Source: Desulfosarcina alkanivorans
Lineage (GTDB): Bacteria > Desulfobacterota > Desulfobacteria > Desulfobacterales > Desulfosarcinaceae
Direction: 5' to 3'
Assembly (NCBI RefSeq): GCF_009688945.1
Contig: NZ_AP021874.1
Span: 3,968,001-4,032,000 of the forward strand
DNA: 64,000 bases
The notes below the pieces were generated by a model. The model was not told the origin of the DNA. It ran no database searches and worked only from the letters and a program-made list of their open reading frames with translations. This document shows, in pieces, positions 8,056-20,303 of the stretch (position 1 is the stretch's first letter; each line of letters starts with the position of its first letter). Made by a program: the position numbers and the translations under genes.

Positions 8056-9963
8056 TTACAGCCCGTAGGCTTTCATTTTGCGGAATAGCGTCCGCCGGTC
8101 GATACCCAGCAGTTCGGCGACACGGGATCGGTGCCAGTGATTTTCCTGGAGCAGGTGTTCAATGTATTGCTTCTCGAAATTGCTGACGGCCTGACTCAAG
8201 GGCTGGTCGAAACGATCCGGAAGGCCGGGCGGTGGATCCGGCCGGATGGCGGGAGGCGGCTCATCGGTCGTTGGGGGGAGGTCCAGAAAGTCGATCTCTC
8301 CCAGGGTGATATAGCGATGCACACTGTTTTGCAGTTCGCGGATATTCCCCGGCCAGTCGTAGCGCTGCATGGCCGTAATGATGCGCTGGGGGACCACGGG
8401 AAGCTTGTCGCCATGGGGAAAATCGCTGACAAAGTGGTTGACCAGCAAAGGGATGTCCTCTTTGCGTGAGGACAGGGCCGGCAGGGTAATGGGCAGAATG
8501 TGGATACGATAATAAAAATCTTTGCGAAAATGCCCGCTTTCAAGACGTTGTCGCAGGTTTCGGTTGGTCGCCGCCACGATGCGAATGTCCGCCTGCTTCA
8601 CGATGCTGCTGCCGATGGGGGTATACCCGCCGCCTTCAATGGCGCGCAGCAATTTCACCTGCATGCTCAGGTTCAGTTCGCCCACTTCATCCATGAACAG
8701 GGTCCCGCCGTCGGCCGCATCCAGATAACCGGGTTTGTCCTGGTCCGCTCCGGAAAAAGCGCCTTTGCGGTAGCCGAAAAACTCACTTTCGATGAGGCTG
8801 TCCGGAATGGCGCCGCAGTGAACCGTGACAAAATTTTTGCTGCCGCGGTCGGACAGGTCGTGGATGGTCTTGGCCACCAGTTCCTTGCCCGTGCCCGACT
8901 GGCCGTAAATGATCACGTGGGCGTTGGACTCCGCCGCCTTGAGGATGTTTTCGTAAACCTCCTGCATGGGCCGGCTCTTACCGATAATATGGCCGAACCG
9001 GCTGGCCGTTCGCATGGATGACTTCAGCCGCCGGTTTTTTTCAGACAGCTGGGTCTCCCGCTGGCGCAGCCAGTCTTCGGTCGCTTTTCGATCGGAAATA
9101 TCCAGTACCACCGCCTGCAGGTTGCGGACCTGGCCCTCACTGCCGAACATCGGTGATTGAACGGCATCATACCAGCGGCCGTCCTTTTCGTTGTAGAACT
9201 CGGTTCGTGCGGCCTGGCCTTTGAACACATCGGAATGCCGGCACCACGGACACGGCTGATCCAGACCATACAAAACGACATGGCAACGCTTGCCGGCCAC
9301 GTCGTCACCCACGTGGTCGGCCAGCTTCCGGTTGACGAAATCCAGACAGAAGTCCGAATCGCACGTATAGATGAACCCTTCGAAAATAGAGACAATCTCG
9401 GCCAGCCGGGCTTCGCTTTGCCTCAACGCGGCAGCGGTCTTTTCACGAATGGCCATCTCTTTGGTCAACTCGGCGTTGGCCACCAGCAGTTCTTCGGTAC
9501 GCCGGTGAAGGTCCCGGGTCCGGGAACCGATTTCGTCTTCCAGGTGGGCCTGATAGCGCCGATTCTCTTCCAGCAGCCGGGTGTGCTCCAGGGCCCGGCG
9601 GATCGCGTGCTCCAGCACGGCCATATCGACGATGGGTTTGGTCACGAAATCAAACGCCCCCAGGCGCAGTGCCGCGACCGCATCCTGCAGAACACCGGCA
9701 CCGGTGACCACGATCACGGGGATGCGGTCCAGCTGACCGGCAATCGCAGCCAACACTTCCAGCCCGTCCATGCGCGGCATGCGAAGGTCAAGCAGCACCA
9801 CATCGGGGGTGACCTCGTAAAACCGACTGAGTCCGTCCCGGCCGTCACCGGCCTGGTATACGACAAACCCGCTGTCCTCGAGGTAGGTGGAAACACTGTC
9901 ACGGACAATTTCCTCATCGTCGATGATCAGCACCCGGCGCTGTTGAGCGGTTTCAGCTGGCAT
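8056..9963 (-). CDS. Sigma-54-dependent response regulator (REC-PAS-AAA+-Fis)
   Basis: About 635 residues. Receiver domain at the N-terminus with LIIDDEE and phospho-acceptor Asp in VVLLDLRMP. A coiled-coil linker follows, then a PAS domain with a cysteine cluster (CPWC). The AAA+ sigma-54 interaction domain has Walker A YGQSGTGKE, the RpoN-contact loop as GAFSGA rather than the usual GAFTGA, Walker B TLFMDEVGEL and arginine finger segment FRKDFYYRI. It ends with a Fis-type helix-turn-helix (SRVAELLGIDRRTLFRKMK). ATG 9963 is preferred to ATG 9969 because GGGAG sits eight bases upstream of it. It overlaps the end of the kinase gene by 11 bases, indicating translational coupling. Likely target: the sigma-54 promoter of satP. 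Confidence 0.92.
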   Translation of the reverse strand: MPAETAQQRRVLIIDDEEIVRDSVSTYLEDSGFVVYQAGDGRDGLSRFYEVTPDVVLLDLRMPRMDGLEVLAAIAGQLDRIPVIVVTGAGVLQDAVAALRLGAFDFVTKPIVDMAVLEHAIRRALEHTRLLEENRRYQAHLEDEIGSRTRDLHRRTEELLVANAELTKEMAIREKTAAALRQSEARLAEIVSIFEGFIYTCDSDFCLDFVNRKLADHVGDDVAGKRCHVVLYGLDQPCPWCRHSDVFKGQAARTEFYNEKDGRWYDAVQSPMFGSEGQVRNLQAVVLDISDRKATEDWLRQRETQLSEKNRRLKSSMRTASRFGHIIGKSRPMQEVYENILKAAESNAHVIIYGQSGTGKELVAKTIHDLSDRGSKNFVTVHCGAIPDSLIESEFFGYRKGAFSGADQDKPGYLDAADGGTLFMDEVGELNLSMQVKLLRAIEGGGYTPIGSSIVKQADIRIVAATNRNLRQRLESGHFRKDFYYRIHILPITLPALSSRKEDIPLLVNHFVSDFPHGDKLPVVPQRIITAMQRYDWPGNIRELQNSVHRYITLGEIDFLDLPPTTDEPPPAIRPDPPPGLPDRFDQPLSQAVSNFEKQYIEHLLQENHWHRSRVAELLGIDRRTLFRKMKAYGL

Positions 9964-12748
9964 GGCCATTCTCCCTGGAACCGGAACCGTCGATCGAATC
10001 GGCATCGTCGTCCAGCGGATCGCGCAACGGCAGGCGGATGACGAAACTGGCCCCCTTGCCCGGCGACGACTCCGCGGTCATTGAGCCATGGTGGTTGTTG
10101 GCAATGATAAAATAAGAGACCGACAGCCCCAGCCCCGTCCCCACGCCCACCTGCTTGGTGGTAAAAAAGGGCTCGAAGATTCGTTTGAGCTGAAGCTCAT
10201 CCATACCGGGCCCGTTGTCGGTGATTTCGATGACGGCAAACCCTTTTTCCTGGCGCAGCTGCAGGGTGATGCAGGGCGGCGCCGGCGGCTGCCCGCTGTC
10301 CCCCATGGCCTGGGCCGCATTGCGAAGCAGGTTGAACACCACCTGTTCGATTTCCGTGGCGACACAGGGGACCGGCGCCATGGACGCGTCATAATGACGG
10401 ACAATCTGGATATGGCGAAAATCAAATTTCTTTTTCAGATCATAATCCTGGGCCGCCAGCTCGATGGCCTTGTCCAGCAGTTCGGACAGGTCCACCGGCG
10501 CTTTGCGCGATTCACTGCGCCGGCTGAAACTGAGCATATTTTCAACGATATGCGACGCCCGCTCTCCGGACACGCGGATGTTCTCCAGAAAACGGAAGAT
10601 TTCCCTTTTCTCCAGATAACTGCGGATCGTTTCCAACCGGGTGCCGCACGCCTCAGCAACCTTTTCGTTGGCCGGCAACCCCGGCGACATGCGCCGAACC
10701 ACATTTTGAAGACTCTGCAGCATGCCCCCCAGCGGATTGTTGATTTCATGGGCCATGCCGGCGGCCAACCCCCCGACGCTCATCATCTTTTCGGTCTGTA
10801 CCATCATGGCTTCCATGCGCACCCGCTGGGTGACGTCGTCCACCCGGATCACCGCGCCTTTCACCTGGCCCGCTTCAATGGGATAAACCATGATGTCGGC
10901 ATGAAAGGAAAGGCCCTTTAAACGGCACAGGGCCTTTTCCACCTGCCGGGCCTGGCCTTCGTTGATGGCCCCGTCCATCATCTCCATGAACGGGATGAGC
11001 AGCGGCAGCACCTCGGTGACCGGACGGCCCAGTGCCTGGCGGTCCTCCAGACCGGTCATGCGCACCGCACTCCGGTTCCACTGGGTCACCAGCCCCTTTT
11101 TATCGACCCCCACCAGGACCGAGGGCATGGCGTCAACGAAATGCTTGAGATAATGCCGCATGCGCGCCATCTCCTGTTCGGCCTCCCGGGATTCGGTGAT
11201 ATCGGTACCGATACACAGGTATTCCTTGATGGCGCCGGCTTGATCATGGATGGCCCGACTGGTCCAGGCGATCCAGACCGGCTTGCCGTTTCGCAGCTGG
11301 TTGGCATGCTCGTATCGCCCGCGGTAGCCGGACGGCCGGATCATCATGCGGATGCCGTCGGGTATATCTTCGGAAACGATGGTGCCGGTGACATGCTTGC
11401 CCAGAATTTCCGACTCCGCGTATCCGAAAAACTGCTGGGCGAATTCATTGAAAAACGTGATTTTTCCCAAGGGCGTCATCCGCAGGATGATGCTGTTGGC
11501 ATTTTCCACCAGTTCCCGGTACTTGGCTTCGCTTTTACGGATGGCGGCCTCGGCCTTTTTACGGTCGGCGATTTCCGTTTTCAGGCTTTCACTGTAGACC
11601 TCCAGCCGCTCCATGAACGTGTTGAAATAGTTGGCCAGCGTTCCCACTTCGTCCCGGCTCTGGCGCTGCATGCGCACCGAGATGTCCCCCTTGGCCCCCG
11701 AAGCGAACCGGTTCATCAGCTCCTGCAGGGGGTTGGTGATCGATGAACTGATACGCAGCGTGATGGGCAGGACCAGAATGAAAGAAATCACCACCGTGGC
11801 CAGAATCAGGTGCCCGATGGTTCTGAGCGGTGCGTAGAACTCCTCCAGATAGCTCGATGAGGCCACAATCCATTCATACTCGGGGATGTAGTTGAAGATG
11901 ACCAGTTTTTCCCGCGCCGGCGATTCACCGGAGGGTTCCCAGGAATAGATGATTTTTCCGCTTTTGCGCTTGCAGATCTCCCGGATGAACTGACGGCCCT
12001 TGACGTCGGTCGCCTCGAAATAATTGCCTTCCAGCGAAGGGTGGACAATCAGGTTTCCTTCAACATCGAGGACATAGGAATATCCCGTCTGGCCGAAGAC
12101 CAGGGACAGAATGCTGTCCCGGAAATCATCCACGTTGACCAGTTCTTTGAATTCATTGCGGTAGGAAGACACCGAAATGATCCAGTCCCACGGCTCGAAA
12201 TAGGTCATGTACAGGGCTTTGGGCCGCAGATGGGTTTCTCCCGGATTTTTCCAGTTATACTCCAGATAACCGACTTTCCTGATCTTCTGGTCGGCAATGA
12301 ACGAATAGTCGGAAAGATCAACGCGAACCAGGGCATGTTCCGGATGAATCAGGATGACACCATGGCTGTCGATACTGTAAATGTATCCGGTTTTTCCGAT
12401 GGTCTGGCTGAGCATGACGTCCCGGGTGCGGCGCTTGGCCTCCTCCATGCTCATGACGCCGGCCACGGCCTTGCGGTAAAAATGCTGGGCGATCTCCCTG
12501 TTTTTTTCGGCGACCGCACGCAGGTGGTTTTTGATGGAAACCCCGGCTGACGTGCGGACCATGTTCAAAATGGTCTGGGTGGTATTTTTGAGTTCGCTTT
12601 CTATGTTGGTCTCGATGGCCTCCTTGACGAAGGAAAATATGATGCCGCTGCCGATGGCCAGCGAAAGCATGATGACCGCGGAATAGCTGATGAGCAGCTT
12701 GTAGCGGATACGAAGATCCGAGAATCGACGCGACAGGTTTAACATCAA
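9953..12748 (-). CDS. Membrane sensor histidine kinase (tandem Cache-HAMP-PAS-PAS-HisKA-HATPase)
   Basis: A 931-residue inner-membrane kinase. One helix near residues 20-40 and a second near 330-350 bracket a large periplasmic sensor. The sensor holds two Cache-type repeats, recognisable by GKTGYIYSIDSHGVILIHPE and GQTGYSYVLDVEGNLIVHPS. HAMP, two PAS domains, HisKA with phospho-His in GMAHEINNPLGG, and an ATPase domain with N (NLLRNAAQAM), G1 (DNGPGM) and G2 (GTGLGL) boxes follow. Tandem Cache domains often bind small carboxylates, which fits control of the acetate/propionate transporter downstream. The ligand itself is inferred. It is coupled to the response regulator by overlap. Confidence 0.92.
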   Translation of the reverse strand: MMLNLSRRFSDLRIRYKLLISYSAVIMLSLAIGSGIIFSFVKEAIETNIESELKNTTQTILNMVRTSAGVSIKNHLRAVAEKNREIAQHFYRKAVAGVMSMEEAKRRTRDVMLSQTIGKTGYIYSIDSHGVILIHPEHALVRVDLSDYSFIADQKIRKVGYLEYNWKNPGETHLRPKALYMTYFEPWDWIISVSSYRNEFKELVNVDDFRDSILSLVFGQTGYSYVLDVEGNLIVHPSLEGNYFEATDVKGRQFIREICKRKSGKIIYSWEPSGESPAREKLVIFNYIPEYEWIVASSSYLEEFYAPLRTIGHLILATVVISFILVLPITLRISSSITNPLQELMNRFASGAKGDISVRMQRQSRDEVGTLANYFNTFMERLEVYSESLKTEIADRKKAEAAIRKSEAKYRELVENANSIILRMTPLGKITFFNEFAQQFFGYAESEILGKHVTGTIVSEDIPDGIRMMIRPSGYRGRYEHANQLRNGKPVWIAWTSRAIHDQAGAIKEYLCIGTDITESREAEQEMARMRHYLKHFVDAMPSVLVGVDKKGLVTQWNRSAVRMTGLEDRQALGRPVTEVLPLLIPFMEMMDGAINEGQARQVEKALCRLKGLSFHADIMVYPIEAGQVKGAVIRVDDVTQRVRMEAMMVQTEKMMSVGGLAAGMAHEINNPLGGMLQSLQNVVRRMSPGLPANEKVAEACGTRLETIRSYLEKREIFRFLENIRVSGERASHIVENMLSFSRRSESRKAPVDLSELLDKAIELAAQDYDLKKKFDFRHIQIVRHYDASMAPVPCVATEIEQVVFNLLRNAAQAMGDSGQPPAPPCITLQLRQEKGFAVIEITDNGPGMDELQLKRIFEPFFTTKQVGVGTGLGLSVSYFIIANNHHGSMTAESSPGKGASFVIRLPLRDPLDDDADSIDGSGSRENGHAS

Positions 12749-13019
12749 CCTCTCCTGTGAACTGGCGTTGACCGGCCGACAGACGGTTGGAATGGATGGG
12801 CACCGTTATCATCAATGGCGGTCGGACAGAGTAGAAAATGGCAGGCCTTGATGTCAACAGGGAAAAAGGCGGGAGGGGGGAAAGCGGGTCGCGGCGTCGA
12901 ACGGTATCACCGAGCCTGTTCGATCACGATCGATGCAATGCGCATGAAAGCCGGCGCCCCCCCCGGAGGGCCGGGCCAGGGCGCATCACCGCAATCGAAC
13001 AGGCCGAAACCGGGAAGGC

Positions 13020-13238
13020 TCAGGCCGACTCTACCGATTTGATTTCCGGGATTTTCTGTTTCAATACCCGTTCGATGCCGTTCTTCAGGGTCATCTGGGA
13101 CATGGGGCAGCCGGCACAGGCACCCTGGAGCCGAACCTTGACAATGCCGTTTTCCACGCTGATCAGTTCCACGTCCCCGCCGTCCGCCTGGAGCATGGGC
13201 CGGATAAGATCGATGGCCGCTTCTACCTTTTCTTTCAT
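13020..13238 (-). CDS. NifU-like C-terminal domain protein (Fe-S scaffold)
   Basis: A 72-residue protein consisting only of the NFU domain: LQADGGDVELISVENG followed by VRLQGACAGCPMSQMTLK, where the CAGC cysteines would bridge a 4Fe-4S cluster between two subunits. It is a cytoplasmic carrier or scaffold for Fe-S clusters. It sits alone on the minus strand between the kinase promoter region and tgt. A second NFU domain occurs at the end of nifU later in the window. Confidence 0.88.
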   Translation of the reverse strand: MKEKVEAAIDLIRPMLQADGGDVELISVENGIVKVRLQGACAGCPMSQMTLKNGIERVLKQKIPEIKSVESA

Positions 13239-13300
13239 ATCAGTTTTCCTTTCCCGAGAAAGATGAACCCGATGTTCGTATCGGGGCCGTTACCAGCCTG

Positions 13301-15591
<2,291 letters not shown>

Positions 15592-16128
15592 CCGTTACGG
15601 CCGCCAGTCCGGCCATTTCCTTTCCGTAGCATTGAGTCGTCATCGCCATGGGGCAACCCCACGGGTTGTTGACCGCCCGTCCGGAGTCGGGGCGTGTGTT
15701 TCTGGGCCAGCGCCGTTTCCGGACAGGCGCTGAGTGGTTTCAGCACTATAATGACCTTCCGGTGCGGGATCAAGCCTTGCCGGCGCATAGGCGTCACAAA
15801 TGGGTTGCCCGCCCACCGACCAGCCGCCCGTTGCAAATTCATGCAATGAACAATATTCATAAAATTATTCTTGACAGAGGATTAACCGGCGGTCTAACGT
15901 CCAGGCGCAATAACATTGTTACTCTTTTTGAAAGAGCCAGTCTATACAATATAATTTTATGCATAAATTACAAATGAATAAACGTTATTTAAACAAGAAA
16001 CATCATTATTCACAGCCATTATTCGCGTTTAAAAAAAGCATCTAAAAAAATATTTTTAGTATAAATTTATATAAGTTAAACAAAAGCCGATCTCCTGACG
16101 GGATCAAAAGATCGGAACCCTCATAACA
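15592..16128. other. Long intergenic region, AT-rich on its right half
   Basis: About 540 bases between the divergent queA and tetR genes, with no convincing gene. The right half (from about 15840) drops sharply in GC, contains TTGACA near 15872 and many AT runs, and probably holds the promoters of the TetR regulator. No clear operator palindrome was identified. Confidence 0.45.
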
Positions 16129-16728
16129 ATGTTTGCACCTCTTAAACCGGAAGTCTACCAGCGGCTGGAACAGGCCGTACTGGACATTTTTTCCCACTCC
16201 GACTTTCACAAGGCCAATATCCGTGACGTGGCCAACCGGGCGGGTGTAAGCTTTTCCACCATTTACAAACATTACGGATCCAAAGAGCGCCTGGTCTTTG
16301 CCTTTGTCGACGTCTGGCTGGGCAAACTGACCGAACGCATCTACGATCATCTTCAGGGCATCGAGGACCTCAAGGAAAAGATGCGCAAGGTGCTCTGGCT
16401 CCAGCTGGATTACTACGAACGCAACCCGGGTCTGGCCAGAATCATTTTCATGACCCTGCCCATGAAAACCTGGATGGCGGACGAATCCTTCCAGCAGAAA
16501 AAAATGATCAACCTCTACCTGGAGGTGATGCGCAAGGGCCAGAAAGAAGGTCAGCTCGATCCCAATGTTCGTGCCGGCGTACTGCTGGACGTCATGCTGG
16601 GGACGGTGCAGCGTGCCTTTACCATGTGGATCTCCAGGGGGCAGCAGGGCCGATTGACCGATCAGGCCAACATGCTTTTCGACATGGTCTGGCGGGCCAT
16701 TTCCAATCCCGGTGATGGCGGCCGGTAA
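16129..16728 (+). CDS. TetR/AcrR-family transcriptional regulator
   Basis: A 199-residue repressor-type protein. The N-terminal helix-turn-helix shows the TetR pattern IRDVANRAGVSFSTIYKHYGSKERLVFAF (about residues 29-57), followed by an all-helical ligand-binding half. It stands 180 bases upstream of the methylmalonyl-CoA mutase gene on the same strand, so control of that operon, perhaps in response to an acyl-CoA, is a reasonable guess but not shown by sequence. Confidence 0.9.
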   Translation: MFAPLKPEVYQRLEQAVLDIFSHSDFHKANIRDVANRAGVSFSTIYKHYGSKERLVFAFVDVWLGKLTERIYDHLQGIEDLKEKMRKVLWLQLDYYERNPGLARIIFMTLPMKTWMADESFQQKKMINLYLEVMRKGQKEGQLDPNVRAGVLLDVMLGTVQRAFTMWISRGQQGRLTDQANMLFDMVWRAISNPGDGGR

Positions 16729-16908
16729 AAAAGTTACTTTAACCATTGGAATGGAGCAGTGATGACAGCGGGTTAATTTGTTTTTACCGGGTGCCGGGGT
16801 GTGGGTACTGATTCGCGTTTGCGTTACGATGTTGACAGGATGGGGTTTGCCGGGGGGCCGATATCACCATTTTAAACCGATCAACCGTTTTAACAAAAGG
16901 AGCACACC

Positions 16909-19041
16909 ATGTCAGAACATCCCGATTTGCAAAAATGGAAAGACCTGTCCACCAAGCAGCTCAGGGGAAGACCCCTGGAGGACCTCGCGTGGGACACCCC
17001 TGAGGGGATACGGGTCAATCCGCTCTATACGGCGGAAGACCTGGAAGGCATGCCCCATGTCAATACCCTGCCCGGTTTCGCCCCCTACGTCCGCGGCCCC
17101 ATGGCCACCATGTATGCCGGGCGCCCCTGGACCATCCGCCAATACGCCGGTTTTTCCACGGCCAAAGAATCCAATGCCTTTTACCGCCGCAACCTGGCCG
17201 CCGGCCAGAAGGGCCTGTCGGTGGCCTTTGACCTGGCCACCCACCGCGGCTACGATTCGGATCACCCCCGGGTCATGGGCGATGTGGGCAAAGCCGGAGT
17301 CGCCATCGATTCGGTGGAAGACATGAAAGTCCTCTTCGACCAGATCCCCCTGGACAAAATGAGCGTCTCCATGACCATGAACGGCGCGGTGCTGCCCATC
17401 ATGGCCGGCTATATCGTGGCGGCCGAAGAACAGGGCGTCAGGCAGGAGCAGCTTTCCGGCACCATCCAGAATGACATCCTCAAGGAGTACCTGACCCGCA
17501 ACACCTATATTTACCCGCCGACCCCCTCCATGCGCATCGTTTCGGACATCATCGCTTACTGCTCCGAAAACATGCCCAAGTTCAACACGGTCAGCATCAG
17601 CGGCTACCACATGATGGAAGCCGGCGCCAACAGCGTACTCCAGACGGCCTTCACCCTGGCGGACGGACTGGAATATGTCCGCGCGGCCATTGCCGCCGGG
17701 CTGGACATCGATGCCTTCGCCCCGCGGCTGAGCTTTTTCTTCGGCGTGGGCATGAATTTTTTCATGGAAATCGCCATGCTGCGGGCAGCCCGCTTCCTGT
17801 GGCACGAGCTGATCAAGCCCTTCAATCCCAAAAACCCCAAATCCTCCATGCTGCGGACCCATGTCCAGACCTCGGGCTGGAGCCTCACCGAGCAGGACCC
17901 CTACAATAACGTCATCCGCACCACCCTGGAAGCCCTGGCTGCGGTACTGGGCGGCACTCAGAGCCTGCACACCAACTCCTTTGACGAGGCCGTCGGCCTG
18001 CCCACGGACTTTTCGGCCCGCATCGCCCGCAATACCCAGATCATCATCCAGGAAGAATCCCAGGTATGCCACACGGTCGATCCGCTGGGCGGCTCCTACT
18101 ACATCGAGGCCCTCACCGACGGAATCATCAAGGAAGCCCGCAAAATCATCGATGAAGTCGAAGAACTGGGCGGCATGGCCAAAGCCATCGAAACCGGCAT
18201 GCCCAAGTTGCGGGTCGAGGAATCGGCGGCCCGCAAGCAGGCCCGCATCGACCAGGGGCTGGATGTCATCGTGGGCGTCAACAAATACAAACTCGACGAA
18301 GATACCCCCATGGACGTGCTGGAAGTCTCGGACGAGGTGCGCGAAGACCAGATCCGCATGATCAAGCGGCTCAAGGCCGACCGGGACGACGACGCCGTCC
18401 GCAACGCCCTGGGCGGGGTCACCCAGGCGGCCGAAAACGACGGCAACCTGCTGGCCGCCAGCATCGCGGCCATCCGCGCCCGGGCCACGGTGGGCGAGGT
18501 GTCCGACGCCATGGAAAAAGTCTTCGGCCGCTTCGTGGCCACCACCCAGTGCATCTCCGGGGTTTACGCGTCCGAATATTCCGACAACGAGGTGATCGAG
18601 GCCATTCGCAAGCGCACCGACGGCTTCATGGACAAAGAGGGCCGACGGCCGCGCATCCTGCTCACCAAGATGGGCCAGGACGGCCACGACCGAGGCATCA
18701 AGGTGGTGGCGACGGCCTTTGCCGATCTGGGCTTTGACGTGGATATCAGCCCCATGTTCCAGACGCCGGAGGAAGCGGCCAAAATGGCGGTGGAAAACGA
18801 CGTCCACCTGGTGGGCGCATCCAGCCTGGCCGCCGGGCACAAGGCCCTGGTGCCCCAGCTCATCAAGGCGCTCAAGGCAGCCGGGGGCGACGACATTCAG
18901 GTCATCGTCGGCGGCGTGATTCCACCGGGCGACTATGACTTTCTCTACCAGGCCGGTGCCGTGGGCGTCTTCGGACCCGGAACGGCCATTACCGAATCGG
19001 CCAACAAGGTGCTCAACGCCCTGGACAACCGCAACGCATAA
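16909..19041 (+). CDS. scpA: Methylmalonyl-CoA mutase
   Basis: Adenosylcobalamin-dependent interconversion of (R)-methylmalonyl-CoA and succinyl-CoA. The 710 residues form the single-chain type: an N-terminal TIM barrel with [15 protein letters not shown] (active-site Tyr and His) and a C-terminal B12-binding domain with the base-off motif DGHDRG near residue 590 ([15 protein letters not shown]), then [10 protein letters not shown] and [12 protein letters not shown]. An AAAGGAG box precedes ATG 16909. First gene of the propionate operon, followed by its chaperone meaB. Confidence 0.96.
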   Translation: MSEHPDLQKWKDLSTKQLRGRPLEDLAWDTPEGIRVNPLYTAEDLEGMPHVNTLPGFAPYVRGPMATMYAGRPWTIRQYAGFSTAKESNAFYRRNLAAGQKGLSVAFDLATHRGYDSDHPRVMGDVGKAGVAIDSVEDMKVLFDQIPLDKMSVSMTMNGAVLPIMAGYIVAAEEQGVRQEQLSGTIQNDILKEYLTRNTYIYPPTPSMRIVSDIIAYCSENMPKFNTVSISGYHMMEAGANSVLQTAFTLADGLEYVRAAIAAGLDIDAFAPRLSFFFGVGMNFFMEIAMLRAARFLWHELIKPFNPKNPKSSMLRTHVQTSGWSLTEQDPYNNVIRTTLEALAAVLGGTQSLHTNSFDEAVGLPTDFSARIARNTQIIIQEESQVCHTVDPLGGSYYIEALTDGIIKEARKIIDEVEELGGMAKAIETGMPKLRVEESAARKQARIDQGLDVIVGVNKYKLDEDTPMDVLEVSDEVREDQIRMIKRLKADRDDDAVRNALGGVTQAAENDGNLLAASIAAIRARATVGEVSDAMEKVFGRFVATTQCISGVYASEYSDNEVIEAIRKRTDGFMDKEGRRPRILLTKMGQDGHDRGIKVVATAFADLGFDVDISPMFQTPEEAAKMAVENDVHLVGASSLAAGHKALVPQLIKALKAAGGDDIQVIVGGVIPPGDYDFLYQAGAVGVFGPGTAITESANKVLNALDNRNA

Positions 19042-19061
19042 TCGCACTGGGTCCGCATACG

Positions 19062-19107
19062 CCCGCTCCCCCGTCGCCAGGCCATTCCGGTGCGGCGGGG
19101 GAGCGGG
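19062..19107. other. GC-rich stem-loop between mutase and meaB genes
   Basis: A 16-base inverted repeat with one mismatch: CCCGCTCCCCCGTCGC at 19062-19077 and its partner at 19092-19107, with a 14-base loop. No U tract follows, so it is more likely an mRNA-stabilising or partial attenuation structure than a full terminator. Confidence 0.6.
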
Positions 19108-19148
19108 TTGCCAATGACTCAGCAAGCCAGAATGGGGGCCATTTTCCA

Positions 19149-20135
19149 ATGGGTGGAAAAGATCCCGACTATTACATCGACGGCGTCAGATCCGGCAACC
19201 GCCGCATCCTGGCCAAGACCATCACCCTGATCGAAAGCGCGCATCCCATCCACCGGCAACTGGGGCGCACCGTGGTCGACCGGCTGCTCCCGTTCACGGG
19301 GACGGCCATCCGCCTCGGCATCACCGGTGTTCCCGGGGTCGGCAAAAGCACCTTCATCGAAAGCTTCGGCACCATGCTGGTGGAGAAGGGCCACCGGGTG
19401 GCGGTGCTGGCTGTCGACCCGTCCAGCACCCGCAGCGGCGGCAGCATCATGGCGGACAAGACCCGCATGGAACGGTTGTCCGTTGCCCCGGGTGCATTTA
19501 TCCGCCCGTCGCCCTCCGGCGGCACCCTGGGCGGGGTGGCCCGCATGACCCGTGAAACGCTGCTGGTCTGTGAAGCCGCCGGGTTCGATGTGGTGGTCGT
19601 GGAAACCGTGGGGGTGGGACAGTCTGAAACCACGGTGGCCTCCATGGTGGATTTTTTCCTGGTTCTCATGCTGGCCGGAGCCGGCGATGAACTGCAGGGC
19701 ATCAAGAAAGGCGTGCTGGAACTGGCCGACGCGGTGGCCATCAACAAGGCCGACGGCGACAACCGGGAAAAGGCGGAAAAAGCCCGGCGATCCTATGAGA
19801 TGGCCCTGCACCTGCTCAACCCGGCCACGCACACATGGTCCCCCCCGGTATTGACTTGCAGCGCCTTGACATTGGACGGGGTGGACACACTATGGGAGAC
19901 CATCCTGGATTACCGCAAGCGATTGTCCGCCACCGGAGAACTGGACGAAAAACGTCGCCGCCAGTCATTGGCCTGGATGTGGTCGCGCATCGAAGACGGG
20001 CTCAAGGAACGGTTTTACGACAATCCGGCCATCAGCGACCGCCTGGGAGACATCGAAGCATCCGTGGAACGGGGAGACCTCTCTCCCACCGTCGGCGCGG
20101 ACACGCTCCTTTTTTTGCTTGACAAGGATCGCTGA
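19149..20135 (+). CDS. meaB: Methylmalonyl-CoA mutase-associated GTPase MeaB
   Basis: G3E-family GTPase that guards and reloads cobalamin on methylmalonyl-CoA mutase. 328 residues with Walker A GVPGVGKST (about 59-67), the VDPSS switch segment, VVVVETVGVGQSE (Walker B region) and base-recognition NKAD. Lies 107 bases downstream of the mutase gene, a standard neighbour. Confidence 0.95.
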   Translation: MGGKDPDYYIDGVRSGNRRILAKTITLIESAHPIHRQLGRTVVDRLLPFTGTAIRLGITGVPGVGKSTFIESFGTMLVEKGHRVAVLAVDPSSTRSGGSIMADKTRMERLSVAPGAFIRPSPSGGTLGGVARMTRETLLVCEAAGFDVVVVETVGVGQSETTVASMVDFFLVLMLAGAGDELQGIKKGVLELADAVAINKADGDNREKAEKARRSYEMALHLLNPATHTWSPPVLTCSALTLDGVDTLWETILDYRKRLSATGELDEKRRRQSLAWMWSRIEDGLKERFYDNPAISDRLGDIEASVERGDLSPTVGADTLLFLLDKDR

Positions 20136-20303
20136 GTCTAGAAAATTGGAAGATTGTTTTCAGGCCCGTCTGACATGGGGAATTATTTTTTAACCTTTTG
20201 TTTATTTTAGTTATATATAATTTGTGGCCAGTTGCCGGATGACTTTTATCCTCACCCGCCAGCTAGTCAATGAGTTCTGCACTTCAGGTGAAAGGAATGT
20301 GAC

